Below, one piece after another: positions 10,852 through 17,711 of a stretch of DNA of 17,711 nt. Location: positions 1-17,711 of the forward strand of contig CANQCC010000017.1 of the NCBI GenBank assembly GCA_947589635.1, written 5' to 3'. The DNA is from an uncultured Clostridia bacterium (GTDB taxonomy: Bacteria; Bacillota; Clostridia; Christensenellales; CAG-917). The position numbers were made by a program, and so were the translations under genes. Under the pieces are notes generated by a model. It did no database searches, was not told the DNA's origin, and saw nothing but the letters and a program-made list of their open reading frames with translations. Within the stretch, counting starts at the first letter, position 1. Every line of letters starts with the position of its first letter.

Positions 10852-13410
10852 TCACCCTTCCCCCATCTGCTCCCCCAGCACCTGTAACAGCTTCTTAATA
10901 TTTATCGGCTTGGCGACGTGGTCGTTCATGCCGCTTTCCATGGCTTGGCGGCGGTCCTCGTCGAAGGCGTTCGCGGTCATAGCGACTATCGGGATTTTTG
11001 AGAGCGCGGGGTCGTCGAGGGCGCGGATTGCCTTCGCCGCTTCGTAGCCGTTCATTACGGGCATCTGCACGTCCATAAGTATAAGCGAATAATACCCCGG
11101 CTTCGACGCCTTTACCGTTTCGACCGCGACGGAGCCGTCCGGCACCGCGTCGACGACGAAGCCGCTTTCCTGCAGGAGCTCCTGCGCAATCTCGCGGTTC
11201 AGCTCGTTATCCTCGACCAAAAGGAGCCTCTTTCCCTTCAGATTTTCTATCGGATTATCCTCGACGGGCTTAACTATTTCCGCCTTGCCGAGGGCGTTTA
11301 CAAGGGTTTCGCGAAGCTCGGAGAGGAAAATGGGCTTGTTGCAAAACGCCGTTACGCCCGCTTCCTTAGCCTCGTCCTCAAAAGCCGTCCAGTCGTATGC
11401 CGTAAGAATAACTATCGGAATCTGCTTGCCGGCGATGGCGCGTATCTGACGCGCGACCTCGATTCCGTTTATGTCCGGCAACGCCCAGTCGATTATATAG
11501 GCGTAGAACTCGTCGCCCATCTCGACGGCCTGCTTTGCCCTCAGAACGGCTTCGCGGCCGTGCATCGTCCATTCGGCGCGCATTCCGATTTGCGTGAGCA
11601 TCTTCGTAACGCTGTCGCAGGTCTGGAAGCTGTCGTCGACGACAAGCCCCCTCACTCCCGCAAGCTCGCGGATTACGGTAACCTGCTTCGATTCGGACTG
11701 GAGCCTGAAATCGAAGTTGAGAATGAACTCGGTACCCTTGTCCTTTTCGGTTTTAAGGGAGATGCTGCCGCCCATCGTGTCGACGATGTTCTTTGTGATT
11801 GCCATTCCGAGGCCGGTTCCCTGAATTCCGCTGATTGTCGATGTGCGTTCGCGCTCAAAGGGCTCGAAGATGTGCTCCGCAAATTCCGGGCTCATGCCGA
11901 TGCCGGTGTCCTTTACCCTTATTTCATAGGAGCCGTAGCCGGTCGGGGCGTTCGGCTTCTGTTTTATTGTAAGGGATACCGAGCCGCCCGCCGGGGTGAA
12001 TTTTATCGCGTTTGAAAGAAGATTTAAAAGCACCTGATTGACGTGGAGCTTATCGCAGTAGATGTCCTCGTCGACGATGTCGAGGGTGTCCATAAAGAAA
12101 TTGAGCTGCTTCGAGTCCATCTGCGTCTGGATTATGTTTCTCATGTCGCGGAAAATCTCCGAAATCGAGCAGGGCTTTTCCTCGATGTTGAGCTTGCCGG
12201 ATTCTATCCTCGACATGTCCAGAATATCGTTAATCAGCGAAAGCAGGTGGTTTCCGGAGGAGAGAATCTTCGCGAGGTATTCCTGGACCTTCGGGCGGTT
12301 GTCGAGGTTTGTTTCGGCAAGGGTCGCGAAGCCGATTATTGCGTTCATCGGCGTTCGTATGTCGTGGGACATGTTCGAGAGGAAGGCGGTTTTTGCGCGT
12401 TCGGCGGCCTCGGCCTTCTTTAATTTTTCCTCAAGAACGGCCCTTTCGACCGCGTCGGAGGTCATCTGACGGTTCTTTTTGTTTATGTAGATATAGTAGA
12501 GCACGACGGCAATGACCATTATTCCGCCGGTAATAAGGCAGATGTTTCTTACGGCGAAAACGCTCTCGAACGCCTCGCTCTCCGGAACGTCGACGATTAT
12601 CGACCACTCGTTTATGCTCGAGGGAGCGTAGTACATATACTGCCAGCCGGGGGTATTCGGCGTTCTGTATATGACATATCCCGTGCCGAGGCTCAGAATA
12701 TCCGCGGCATACTCGTCCCAGTTCTTGCTTCCTTTTGTTTCTCTGCCGGGGTTGGAGCTGCTGTGTTCGGACAGGTTGCCGAGCTTGTTGTGCCATGTGT
12801 CGACCAGAAAATCGCCGTTATGGGTGTCGACGATGTAGATTTTCGCGCTCGCGTTGTAGATGTTGTCGATATTGAGAAGGCCGGGCAGGTCCTCAAGGTA
12901 GGTGAGGCCGTATAGAAGCGCGGCGGTTTTGCCGTCCTGAACAATCGGAACGTAGTGACGAAGGACGTATTTTCCGTCCGAGCTTACTTCGCGGTTGGAA
13001 ACATGCTCCCCGAGCGGGGCCTCTCTGTTGAAATCGATTCCGACCGAATCCGCCTGATCCGAAATGCCGCCGCTCGCGGTGATGATGCGGTTGTCCGGCA
13101 TCAGCACGCGAATCTGCATTGTATCAAGGAGGGGCGAAACCTGTTCGATAACGGCGCGGGTTTCTTCGATGTCGAGGTTGTTTGCGTTCGAGATTATCAA
13201 AGCGGTTGCGTTCAGAATCTCGCTGTCGCGCATGAACTTGTTTGAAACCTCTTCGATGACGGTTCGGGTCCCCTCGTCCATTCTCTGCAGCGACCTGTGG
13301 CGAATGTTCCTTTCGATGACGACATACGCCCCGATAAACAGGACGGCGGTCAGAATAATCAGTATAACCGACGCAGTAATTCTCGAGTCGCGAGTCTTTT
13401 TCTTTTTCAT
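10852..13410 (-). CDS. Hybrid sensor histidine kinase with dCache and two receivers
   Basis: The 852-aa protein has a first membrane helix (about 12-33), an extracellular dCache-like sensor (about 40-280, with TWHNKLGNLSEHS and TGYVIYRTPNTPGWQYMYY) and a second helix (about 288-309). A coiled linker leads to HisKA with phospho-acceptor H349 (NMSHDIRTPMN). The ATPase domain has the N box at N463/N467, G1 DTGIGM (501-506) and G2 GTGLGMAI (531-538). Receiver 1 has D592, D593, D641 and K692. Receiver 2 has E733, D734, D780, T812 and K834. No HPt domain follows, so an external phosphotransfer partner or a purely internal phosphate sink is needed. No response regulator with an output domain is nearby. 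The ligand is unknown; dCache domains usually bind small molecules such as amino acids. Confidence 0.95.
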   Translation of the reverse strand: MKKKKTRDSRITASVILIILTAVLFIGAYVVIERNIRHRSLQRMDEGTRTVIEEVSNKFMRDSEILNATALIISNANNLDIEETRAVIEQVSPLLDTMQIRVLMPDNRIITASGGISDQADSVGIDFNREAPLGEHVSNREVSSDGKYVLRHYVPIVQDGKTAALLYGLTYLEDLPGLLNIDNIYNASAKIYIVDTHNGDFLVDTWHNKLGNLSEHSSSNPGRETKGSKNWDEYAADILSLGTGYVIYRTPNTPGWQYMYYAPSSINEWSIIVDVPESEAFESVFAVRNICLITGGIMVIAVVLYYIYINKKNRQMTSDAVERAVLEEKLKKAEAAERAKTAFLSNMSHDIRTPMNAIIGFATLAETNLDNRPKVQEYLAKILSSGNHLLSLINDILDMSRIESGKLNIEEKPCSISEIFRDMRNIIQTQMDSKQLNFFMDTLDIVDEDIYCDKLHVNQVLLNLLSNAIKFTPAGGSVSLTIKQKPNAPTGYGSYEIRVKDTGIGMSPEFAEHIFEPFERERTSTISGIQGTGLGMAITKNIVDTMGGSISLKTEKDKGTEFILNFDFRLQSESKQVTVIRELAGVRGLVVDDSFQTCDSVTKMLTQIGMRAEWTMHGREAVLRAKQAVEMGDEFYAYIIDWALPDINGIEVARQIRAIAGKQIPIVILTAYDWTAFEDEAKEAGVTAFCNKPIFLSELRETLVNALGKAEIVKPVEDNPIENLKGKRLLLVEDNELNREIAQELLQESGFVVDAVPDGSVAVETVKASKPGYYSLILMDVQMPVMNGYEAAKAIRALDDPALSKIPIVAMTANAFDEDRRQAMESGMNDHVAKPINIKKLLQVLGEQMGEG

Positions 13411-13461
13411 AATATTATCCCCAAAAGTAAAATTTTTCCGTTTGGTCTTGTATACATAAAT

Positions 13462-13490
13462 ATTATAACATATTTCGACGGGGAATTCAA
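13462..13490 (-). promoter_or_regulatory. Promoter of the hybrid kinase gene
   Basis: On the minus strand TTGAAT (13490-13485) and TATAAT (13467-13462) are spaced by exactly 17 bp, about 50 bp upstream of the ATG. Confidence 0.75.
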
Positions 13491-13531
13491 TAGGAAAAGG
13501 GGGAGATGCGGCTGAAATGGGAGGTAATTAA

Positions 13532-13750
13532 GTGAAAAGTGGGAAGCGGAAAGTGGTTAGTAACGGAAAATCGTTGAGCAAAATTTTTAATGTGGTTGAA
13601 ACGGACACTCCCGAATTTCAGGGGAGTGTACTATGCTATAATATCATCGAGGTGATAATATATAATAATCTCACTCCTGACGAGAAAGCTGCGCTTTTGT
13701 GCGCGTTGTCAAAGTCAAAAAACAGTAAAACGCGGCAGAGGAAAGCGTAA
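13532..13750 (+). CDS. Doubtful small ORF (72 aa)
   Basis: A GTG at 13532 has GGAGG 7 nt upstream and the frame stops 4 bp before a clean terminator, which favours a real gene. Against it, the 5' part is low-complexity GAAAAGTGGGAAG-type spacer. The frame also runs through a perfect dyad (ACACTCCC/GGGAGTGT, 13605-13629) and an extended -10 (TGCTATAAT, 13634-13642). A shorter gene encoding about the last 30 residues (NNLTPDEKAALLCALSKSKN) from that inner promoter is an alternative. GAGGTGAT at 13649-13656 could be its ribosome site, but no ATG or TTG follows. Function unknown. Confidence 0.35.
   Translation: MKSGKRKVVSNGKSLSKIFNVVETDTPEFQGSVLCYNIIEVIIYNNLTPDEKAALLCALSKSKNSKTRQRKA
13605..13642 (+). 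promoter_or_regulatory. Dyad operator and extended -10
   Basis: A perfect 8-bp inverted repeat (ACACTCCC, 9-nt gap, GGGAGTGT) covers the -35 position of the extended -10 TGCTATAAT (13634-13642). This would be a repressible promoter for a short transcript ending at the terminator at 13786. Confidence 0.5.
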
Positions 13751-13754
13751 ACAA

Positions 13755-13786
13755 AAAATAGAGCAAGGTAATCCTTGCTCTATTTT
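13755..13786. terminator. Bidirectional intrinsic terminator
   Basis: The 14-bp perfect stem AAAATAGAGCAAGG/CCTTGCTCTATTTT has a 4-nt loop. A-runs and T-runs on either side allow termination in both directions. Confidence 0.88.
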
Positions 13787-13980
13787 GCAAAATTCCGCTT
13801 GACCGATTGCCGTAAAGTTAATTTTGATTAAAAACTTCTTTATGGACAACAATCATCGAGAATCGAGGGCATATCACATGTTGACATCGCTCAATGCCTC
13901 AGGGTATATACGCCGATGTATTCAATGTGCTTAAACATCCGCAAAGACGCGGCATAGGCTTTTTTCAGCCCTGATGCGGC

Positions 13981-14712
13981 TCACCCCTCCAAAACATATC
14001 CCCTCCCGAATTCTTTATATCCAATCGACTTTGCAAGCTCAAACGAGGCGAGATTTCCCATATCGCACTCCCATTGCGGGCAAATGCCGTCCCGGAGCAG
14101 CCGATGCGTTGCAAGCGCGGCGGTGAGCTTTCCGTATCCTTTTCGGCGTTCCTCTTCCAAAGTCATGATTCCGGTATGCTGAATCCGGTCGGCCATGTAT
14201 GGCATATCCGGAGCGTCGCAGACGGAAACGAGCCGTCCGTCCTTAAAATACCCGGTCAGACGGCCTTCTTTTTCCGAAAAATAATCCGACAGCCAACCGT
14301 CGGGGTCGGCGTTTTTGTGCGTTTTCCGGAAAAATGCTTCAAAAAGGGGGTAATCCTCCCTCTTAAGCACCTTTGCGTTTCCGTACTGCGACACCGTTTC
14401 TTCCTGAAAAATGAGCAGGCGCATTTTTTTGAGGCGGAATTTCCCCTCGGCCGCCGCAATGATGCTGTCGGGGCCGCAATGCTTCAGCGTATCGACAAAA
14501 GCTTCAAGCGCGGGGGAATAGGCGACTGCGCACAAATCTTCTTTCTGCAAAATATAAAGCGCGTATTTGCAGCCGTACCCCTTTAAGAGCCTGTCCCTCT
14601 CCGCGGAGCGGACAAAACGAACGCCGTGTTCCGGTTTTGAAAGGTCGGTACAGCAGAATCGGGAATAGTATTGTGTGGTAATATCGGAAATTTCTGAATT
14701 TGTCAAAGGCAT
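13981..14712 (-). CDS. GNAT-family N-acetyltransferase
   Basis: The 243-aa protein has its GNAT domain in the second half. The acetyl-CoA pyrophosphate loop is ERRKGYGKLTAAL (188-200), and the following NLASFELAKSIGYKEFGRGY (220-239) is the usual motif B region. Strands before it (RLTGYFKDGRLVSVCDAP) fit motif D. The N-terminal 100 residues form a less conserved domain, as in two-domain GNATs. The substrate cannot be told. The ATG has only a weak purine-rich site (AAAGAAAG), so an internal start is possible. Unrelated in sequence to the broken GNAT at 8138. No operon partner. Confidence 0.88.
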   Translation of the reverse strand: MPLTNSEISDITTQYYSRFCCTDLSKPEHGVRFVRSAERDRLLKGYGCKYALYILQKEDLCAVAYSPALEAFVDTLKHCGPDSIIAAAEGKFRLKKMRLLIFQEETVSQYGNAKVLKREDYPLFEAFFRKTHKNADPDGWLSDYFSEKEGRLTGYFKDGRLVSVCDAPDMPYMADRIQHTGIMTLEEERRKGYGKLTAALATHRLLRDGICPQWECDMGNLASFELAKSIGYKEFGRGYVLEG

Positions 14713-14958
14713 GATTTTTGCTTTCTTTGAGTTTAGTTAATCGATTTCATCGTCGGGAACAATAACAGTATAAAATCCTTTGATTTTTCAAGGATTTTTC
14801 GTTCCAGTGGGCTGAATTTATACGAATTTATACTAAAAATTTTGAGAAACACATCTCAATACTTCGCTATCTTCACCCCGTTACAGTCTGCACAAGAGCA
14901 TTTGCAGTAAGTATGAACTTTCTGTAACCGTGATATGGTGCTACTTGCTTTTTTGATT
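14713..14958. other. Noncoding junction between chromosome and R-M island
   Basis: No gene is seen. A hairpin AAATCCTT...AAGGATTT (14773-14798) followed by TTTC can terminate in either direction. GAATTTATAC occurs twice in tandem near 14814-14835. GTTACAG (near 14880) and CTGTAAC (near 14922) form an inverted pair. No transposon end or att repeat was found to explain insertion of the R-M genes. Confidence 0.45.
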
Positions 14959-16647
14959 TTATGCTACTAACCATTGCGAAACACAACTCTGTATTTTATC
15001 ATTCCAGTCGTTTTCATCCATGGCAAGTTCTTCTTGCCGCATGACTTCATCAAGGAACTCTCGAATATCATGCGGGGTTGGTTGTGTATGATAATTATAG
15101 GAATTTTCTACAAGTCGCATAAACTGATCTAACTCAAGCGGTATAATTTTTGTTTTGCCACCATAGTACGATATTCCTATTTTATTTAGCGCAAAGAAAT
15201 GTGCTAAACTCGCTTTGTTGATGGTTGGAGCTATAAACAAGCAATATGCTTCTTTGCCAGTCCGTTTCTTCATCTGCCCAAAATGACGCGCAACGGGTTC
15301 TCCCTCGCTTTCATATTGGCGTTGTCCTTGTTGCATTGTTACTTCTACAGACAAAACAAAATCGTCATAGTCACATTCAATGTCAGGCATATTCCCAGCT
15401 GCCGTTGAAAGCGGTTGCCCCACATCGTCGAACTTGAAATTACCCTTTATGTTGCCACCATCAAGCATTGTCATAGCGCGCCATGTATTGTATTCCAGCA
15501 TTAACGGTGCGTCAAAATAACCGTCAGAAATAATCTCATTATAAGTATCTATGATCTCCGAATATAGCGCATAAGATTTAATTTCTGTTACCTGAGCTTT
15601 TATTACGGCTTCTTTTCTTTCTGCAATAATAGAATCTCGAATATCCTTTAATTCTTCTATGTCCTTACCAGAAAGTTGCCGTTGCGTATAGTCGCTTATT
15701 CGCAGCAGATAATCAATTACATTTTCAATATCATCAACATATAATGCTGGGATTGTTGCATTAAATAAGTATTCCTTGTATTTGCCTATATCATCAACAA
15801 AAACAGGCTTACGATCTATATTTTCAAGGATAAAATCAACTTCTTTTAGCTTGTCTGGATAAAAAGCAATGGAGCGGTTTCTGTGAGAAATGGAAACTAG
15901 CCCTGTATAACGCAAGTATCGAAAACAAGCGTCTGTATAATCCCTTGTATTACTTTTTTTCGTGTTCAAAAATTTCTTTAGGCTTTTATCAGTTGTTTCA
16001 CGCGTTTTAGTTTTTCCCGCGTCAATATCGTCAGAATACGTTTGTAAAAGTGCTTCCGTCCATCTTTTATCTACAAATTTTTTATATTGTCCTTTATATG
16101 CTTCTTTTTCTGTTCTAAAATCAAGTATCGCATTCTTGACGGTGTCGTATTCTCTATAATCTGTTAGCATTAGCGCAAAAATCTTTAACTCGTCAAAAGA
16201 GAGACTTCCCAAATCTCGAATAAGCCGCATAATTTCCAAATACGGCTTTATATAGAAAGTTCCTTCAACATTAGTTGTTTCAATGTGATAAGGTGATGGA
16301 AGTTGAAACTTTAACAGTTGGCGTAAAAATACTTCCTGTGGGCGTTTCCCGTAAACTAACGCTTGTCCCGCGTCTGTTAATTTGATTCGTGGGGACAGGT
16401 CAACAAAACCTAATGCTTTAGGTGCTCGGTTTATTCTGTCTCTCGCGCTGAAATCTTTATTATTTGATGAACCACTACCCTCAAAAAATCCCGATTGAGC
16501 TAAAAGATCTATGAACTCAACTTGGGATTGCCTGTTCCATTCTTTCCCTGTGAAATGTTCACTCAACAGTTGAATTTCAGGTATCATTTTGGACGGAGTG
16601 CGGGGAGATGTGGTAAAGAACAAGGCTTTGTTTTTCAAATATGCCAT
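14959..16647 (-). CDS. AlwI/BstNBI-like Type IIS restriction endonuclease
   Basis: The 562-aa protein starts MAYLKNKALFFTTSPRTPSK; FxTTSPRTP is the N-terminal hallmark of the AlwI/PleI/MlyI/BstNBI family. A wing-helix-rich recognition region (about 25-330) precedes the nuclease domain. The active site is visible as PD (421-422), EVT (435-437) and E448. D422, E435 and E448 are spaced 13 and 13 residues, matching the D-E-E triad I recall for N.BstNBI. This family cuts GGATC (AlwI) or GAGTC (BstNBI, PleI, MlyI) at a short distance; the exact site here is inferred. It has AAAGGAGAG before its ATG and begins 18 bp after the methyltransferase gene. Confidence 0.9.
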   Translation of the reverse strand: MAYLKNKALFFTTSPRTPSKMIPEIQLLSEHFTGKEWNRQSQVEFIDLLAQSGFFEGSGSSNNKDFSARDRINRAPKALGFVDLSPRIKLTDAGQALVYGKRPQEVFLRQLLKFQLPSPYHIETTNVEGTFYIKPYLEIMRLIRDLGSLSFDELKIFALMLTDYREYDTVKNAILDFRTEKEAYKGQYKKFVDKRWTEALLQTYSDDIDAGKTKTRETTDKSLKKFLNTKKSNTRDYTDACFRYLRYTGLVSISHRNRSIAFYPDKLKEVDFILENIDRKPVFVDDIGKYKEYLFNATIPALYVDDIENVIDYLLRISDYTQRQLSGKDIEELKDIRDSIIAERKEAVIKAQVTEIKSYALYSEIIDTYNEIISDGYFDAPLMLEYNTWRAMTMLDGGNIKGNFKFDDVGQPLSTAAGNMPDIECDYDDFVLSVEVTMQQGQRQYESEGEPVARHFGQMKKRTGKEAYCLFIAPTINKASLAHFFALNKIGISYYGGKTKIIPLELDQFMRLVENSYNYHTQPTPHDIREFLDEVMRQEELAMDENDWNDKIQSCVSQWLVA

Positions 16648-16665
16648 GCGTCCGCTCTCCTTTGC

Positions 16666-17514
16666 TCAATAGTTTTTTACAACAATGTGCATTTTATCAT
16701 TATTGAAACGATTTTTTATATTTACAGCATAGTTTTTATAATATTCATCGAAAACATAATCACCGTATAATTCCATAGTCAAAGGTGTTTTCCCGATTAC
16801 CATAAGTGCACGACAAGGCAAATTCTTAAAATCTTCCGCTAACCGTCTATGTTCCGATTCATCAAAACCGTTCATCATATCTATGTTGCCATAGTCATTG
16901 AAAACACAATCATATGGTGGATCAAGGAAAATAAAATCGTCCTCGTCTGCCATATCAAATATTTTCTTATAATCAAGACTATAAAGTTCTGCTCCTTGTA
17001 GCAAACGGCTGTGTTGTTCTGTAACTAACTGTGTATTAAGATTTGGATAACGCCCAAACGGGACATTATATTCGCCATTGTTGTTATATCTAATCATGCC
17101 AGAATATGCCGTTTTGTTAATAAAGAAATAAACCACGCCATTCAAATAGCTATCATCAGGATGATTAAAAAGCTCCCTCATTTTATAATATAATTCTTCG
17201 TTTTTATTTGGTACTCGCTCGTCAGGGTTTTCCGCTTTTAGCTTTTTGTATGCGGCTTGATTTACTTCATATATCTGCTGTATCTCATCAAGCTGCATTC
17301 GCATTTCTGGGTAGTTATCGCGCAGCTGACGATAAAACAACATCAGTCGTTCGTTGACATCGTTAATAATAGCGTTGTCGGGCTCAAGGTAAAAGTAGAC
17401 CGCACCGCCACCGAAAAAAGGTTCTATATAACGGTTAAAGTCATCAGGAATATATTGCAGAAAGCGTGGAATTTCCCGCGATTTTCCACCCCTATATTTC
17501 AATACTGGATTCAT
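16666..17514 (-). CDS. Dam-like (D12 class) adenine-N6 DNA methyltransferase
   Basis: The 282-aa protein has the D12 class layout. KYRGGKS (6-12) is the N-terminal SAM-binding element, EPFFGGGAVY (31-40) is motif I, INDVNERL is at 50-57, and FLDPPYD (196-202) is catalytic motif IV DPPY. These enzymes methylate adenine, Dam-type ones within GATC. I chose the ATG at 17514, which follows AAAGGGGAAG; a TTG 8 codons upstream would place that site inside the gene. It comes first in the operon with the endonuclease, so protection is made before cutting. A palindromic GATC methylase would protect both strands of a GGATC site alone. Confidence 0.93.
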   Translation of the reverse strand: MNPVLKYRGGKSREIPRFLQYIPDDFNRYIEPFFGGGAVYFYLEPDNAIINDVNERLMLFYRQLRDNYPEMRMQLDEIQQIYEVNQAAYKKLKAENPDERVPNKNEELYYKMRELFNHPDDSYLNGVVYFFINKTAYSGMIRYNNNGEYNVPFGRYPNLNTQLVTEQHSRLLQGAELYSLDYKKIFDMADEDDFIFLDPPYDCVFNDYGNIDMMNGFDESEHRRLAEDFKNLPCRALMVIGKTPLTMELYGDYVFDEYYKNYAVNIKNRFNNDKMHIVVKNY

Positions 17515-17556
17515 TCGCGACTTCCCCTTTCTTGGCAACTACATAGACTCTGTTTA

Positions 17557-17562
17557 ATTATA
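17557..17562 (-). promoter_or_regulatory. Promoter of the R-M operon (extended -10)
   Basis: On the minus strand TGATATAAT gives an extended -10 (TATAAT 17562-17557), about 43 bp upstream of the methyltransferase ATG. No good -35 is seen. Confidence 0.6.
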
Positions 17563-17631
17563 TCACATTCACGCGCAAATTGGTAGTAGTTTCGAGAAAT
17601 TTTTATGGAACCCCTGTTTGTACAGGGTCAA

Positions 17632-17664
17632 AACAAAAAGAGAGCCTACAGATTGCAGGCTCTC
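17632..17664 (-). terminator. Terminator of a leftward gene beyond the window
   Basis: GAGAGCCT (17640-17647) and AGGCTCTC (17657-17664) form an 8-bp stem with a 9-nt loop. On the minus strand it is followed by TTTTTGTTTT. It points to a minus-strand gene to the right of 17711 and insulates the R-M operon from it. A small CCCTG/CAGGG hairpin lies further along near 17613-17627. Confidence 0.75.
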
Positions 17665-17711
17665 AAAATGAACGGTTATAAAACTGTACTTAAATTGTCG
17701 GCAAGACAAAT

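Noticed and set aside
11560..12469. Several plus-strand frames opposite the kinase gene
   Set aside because: They lie antisense to conserved kinase domains and have no start signals or recognisable motifs.
13881..13910. TTGACA-N18-TATATA promoter-like sequence on the plus strand
   Set aside because: No plus-strand gene follows; downstream is antisense to the GNAT gene. Could be a chance match or a remnant.
13800..13980. Remnant of a decayed gene (minus-strand frame containing MFKHIEYIGVYTLRH)
   Set aside because: The open stretch is short, has a stop, and I could not assign it to a family.

Overview
The window looks like a low-to-mid GC gut Clostridia chromosome (Oscillospiraceae/Ruminococcaceae-like). 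The grounds are strong AGGAGG-type ribosome sites, TTGAxx-N17-TATAAT promoters, clostridial-type tRNA-Thr and tRNA-Tyr, a Nif11-leader peptide, a dCache hybrid kinase and CPBP proteases. The taxon is inferred from gene style, not from a marker gene.

Region 1 (117-8082) is a complete integrative element of about 7.9 kb in the 3' half of tRNA-Tyr(GTA). A 56-bp direct repeat with one mismatch (117-172 and 8027-8082) marks attL and attR. A tyrosine integrase lies next to attL. A leftward operon follows: small HTH protein, HTH+HNH (NUMOD4-like) nuclease, and a P-loop helicase-like protein that may use an AUA start. A 73-aa C1-like repressor faces a rightward operon across three copies of the operator TTACAC-N8-GTGTAA/T. 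The rightward operon has a coiled-coil phage-type protein, three unknown phage-type proteins and a serine resolvase. Between its first and second genes sits a 300-bp array of repeated, apparently covarying RNA structures (5292-5591), the best candidate here for something undescribed.

Region 2 (8083-14712) is chromosomal. It holds the stranded original tRNA terminator, a broken GNAT acetyltransferase, and a secreted protein with a 71-residue repeat behind three tandem 22-bp DNA repeats. It continues with a Nif11-type leader peptide carrying two zinc ribbons, behind two 15-bp direct repeats, then a CPBP membrane protease, a dCache hybrid histidine kinase with two receiver domains, a doubtful small ORF and an intact GNAT acetyltransferase.

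Region 3 (14773-17664) is an AT-richer restriction-modification island: a Dam-like adenine methyltransferase followed by an AlwI/BstNBI-like Type IIS endonuclease in one leftward operon. By manual scan the window has only six GATC sites. Five lie in this island and only one lies in the other 15 kb, so the background avoids GATC and the island probably came from elsewhere.
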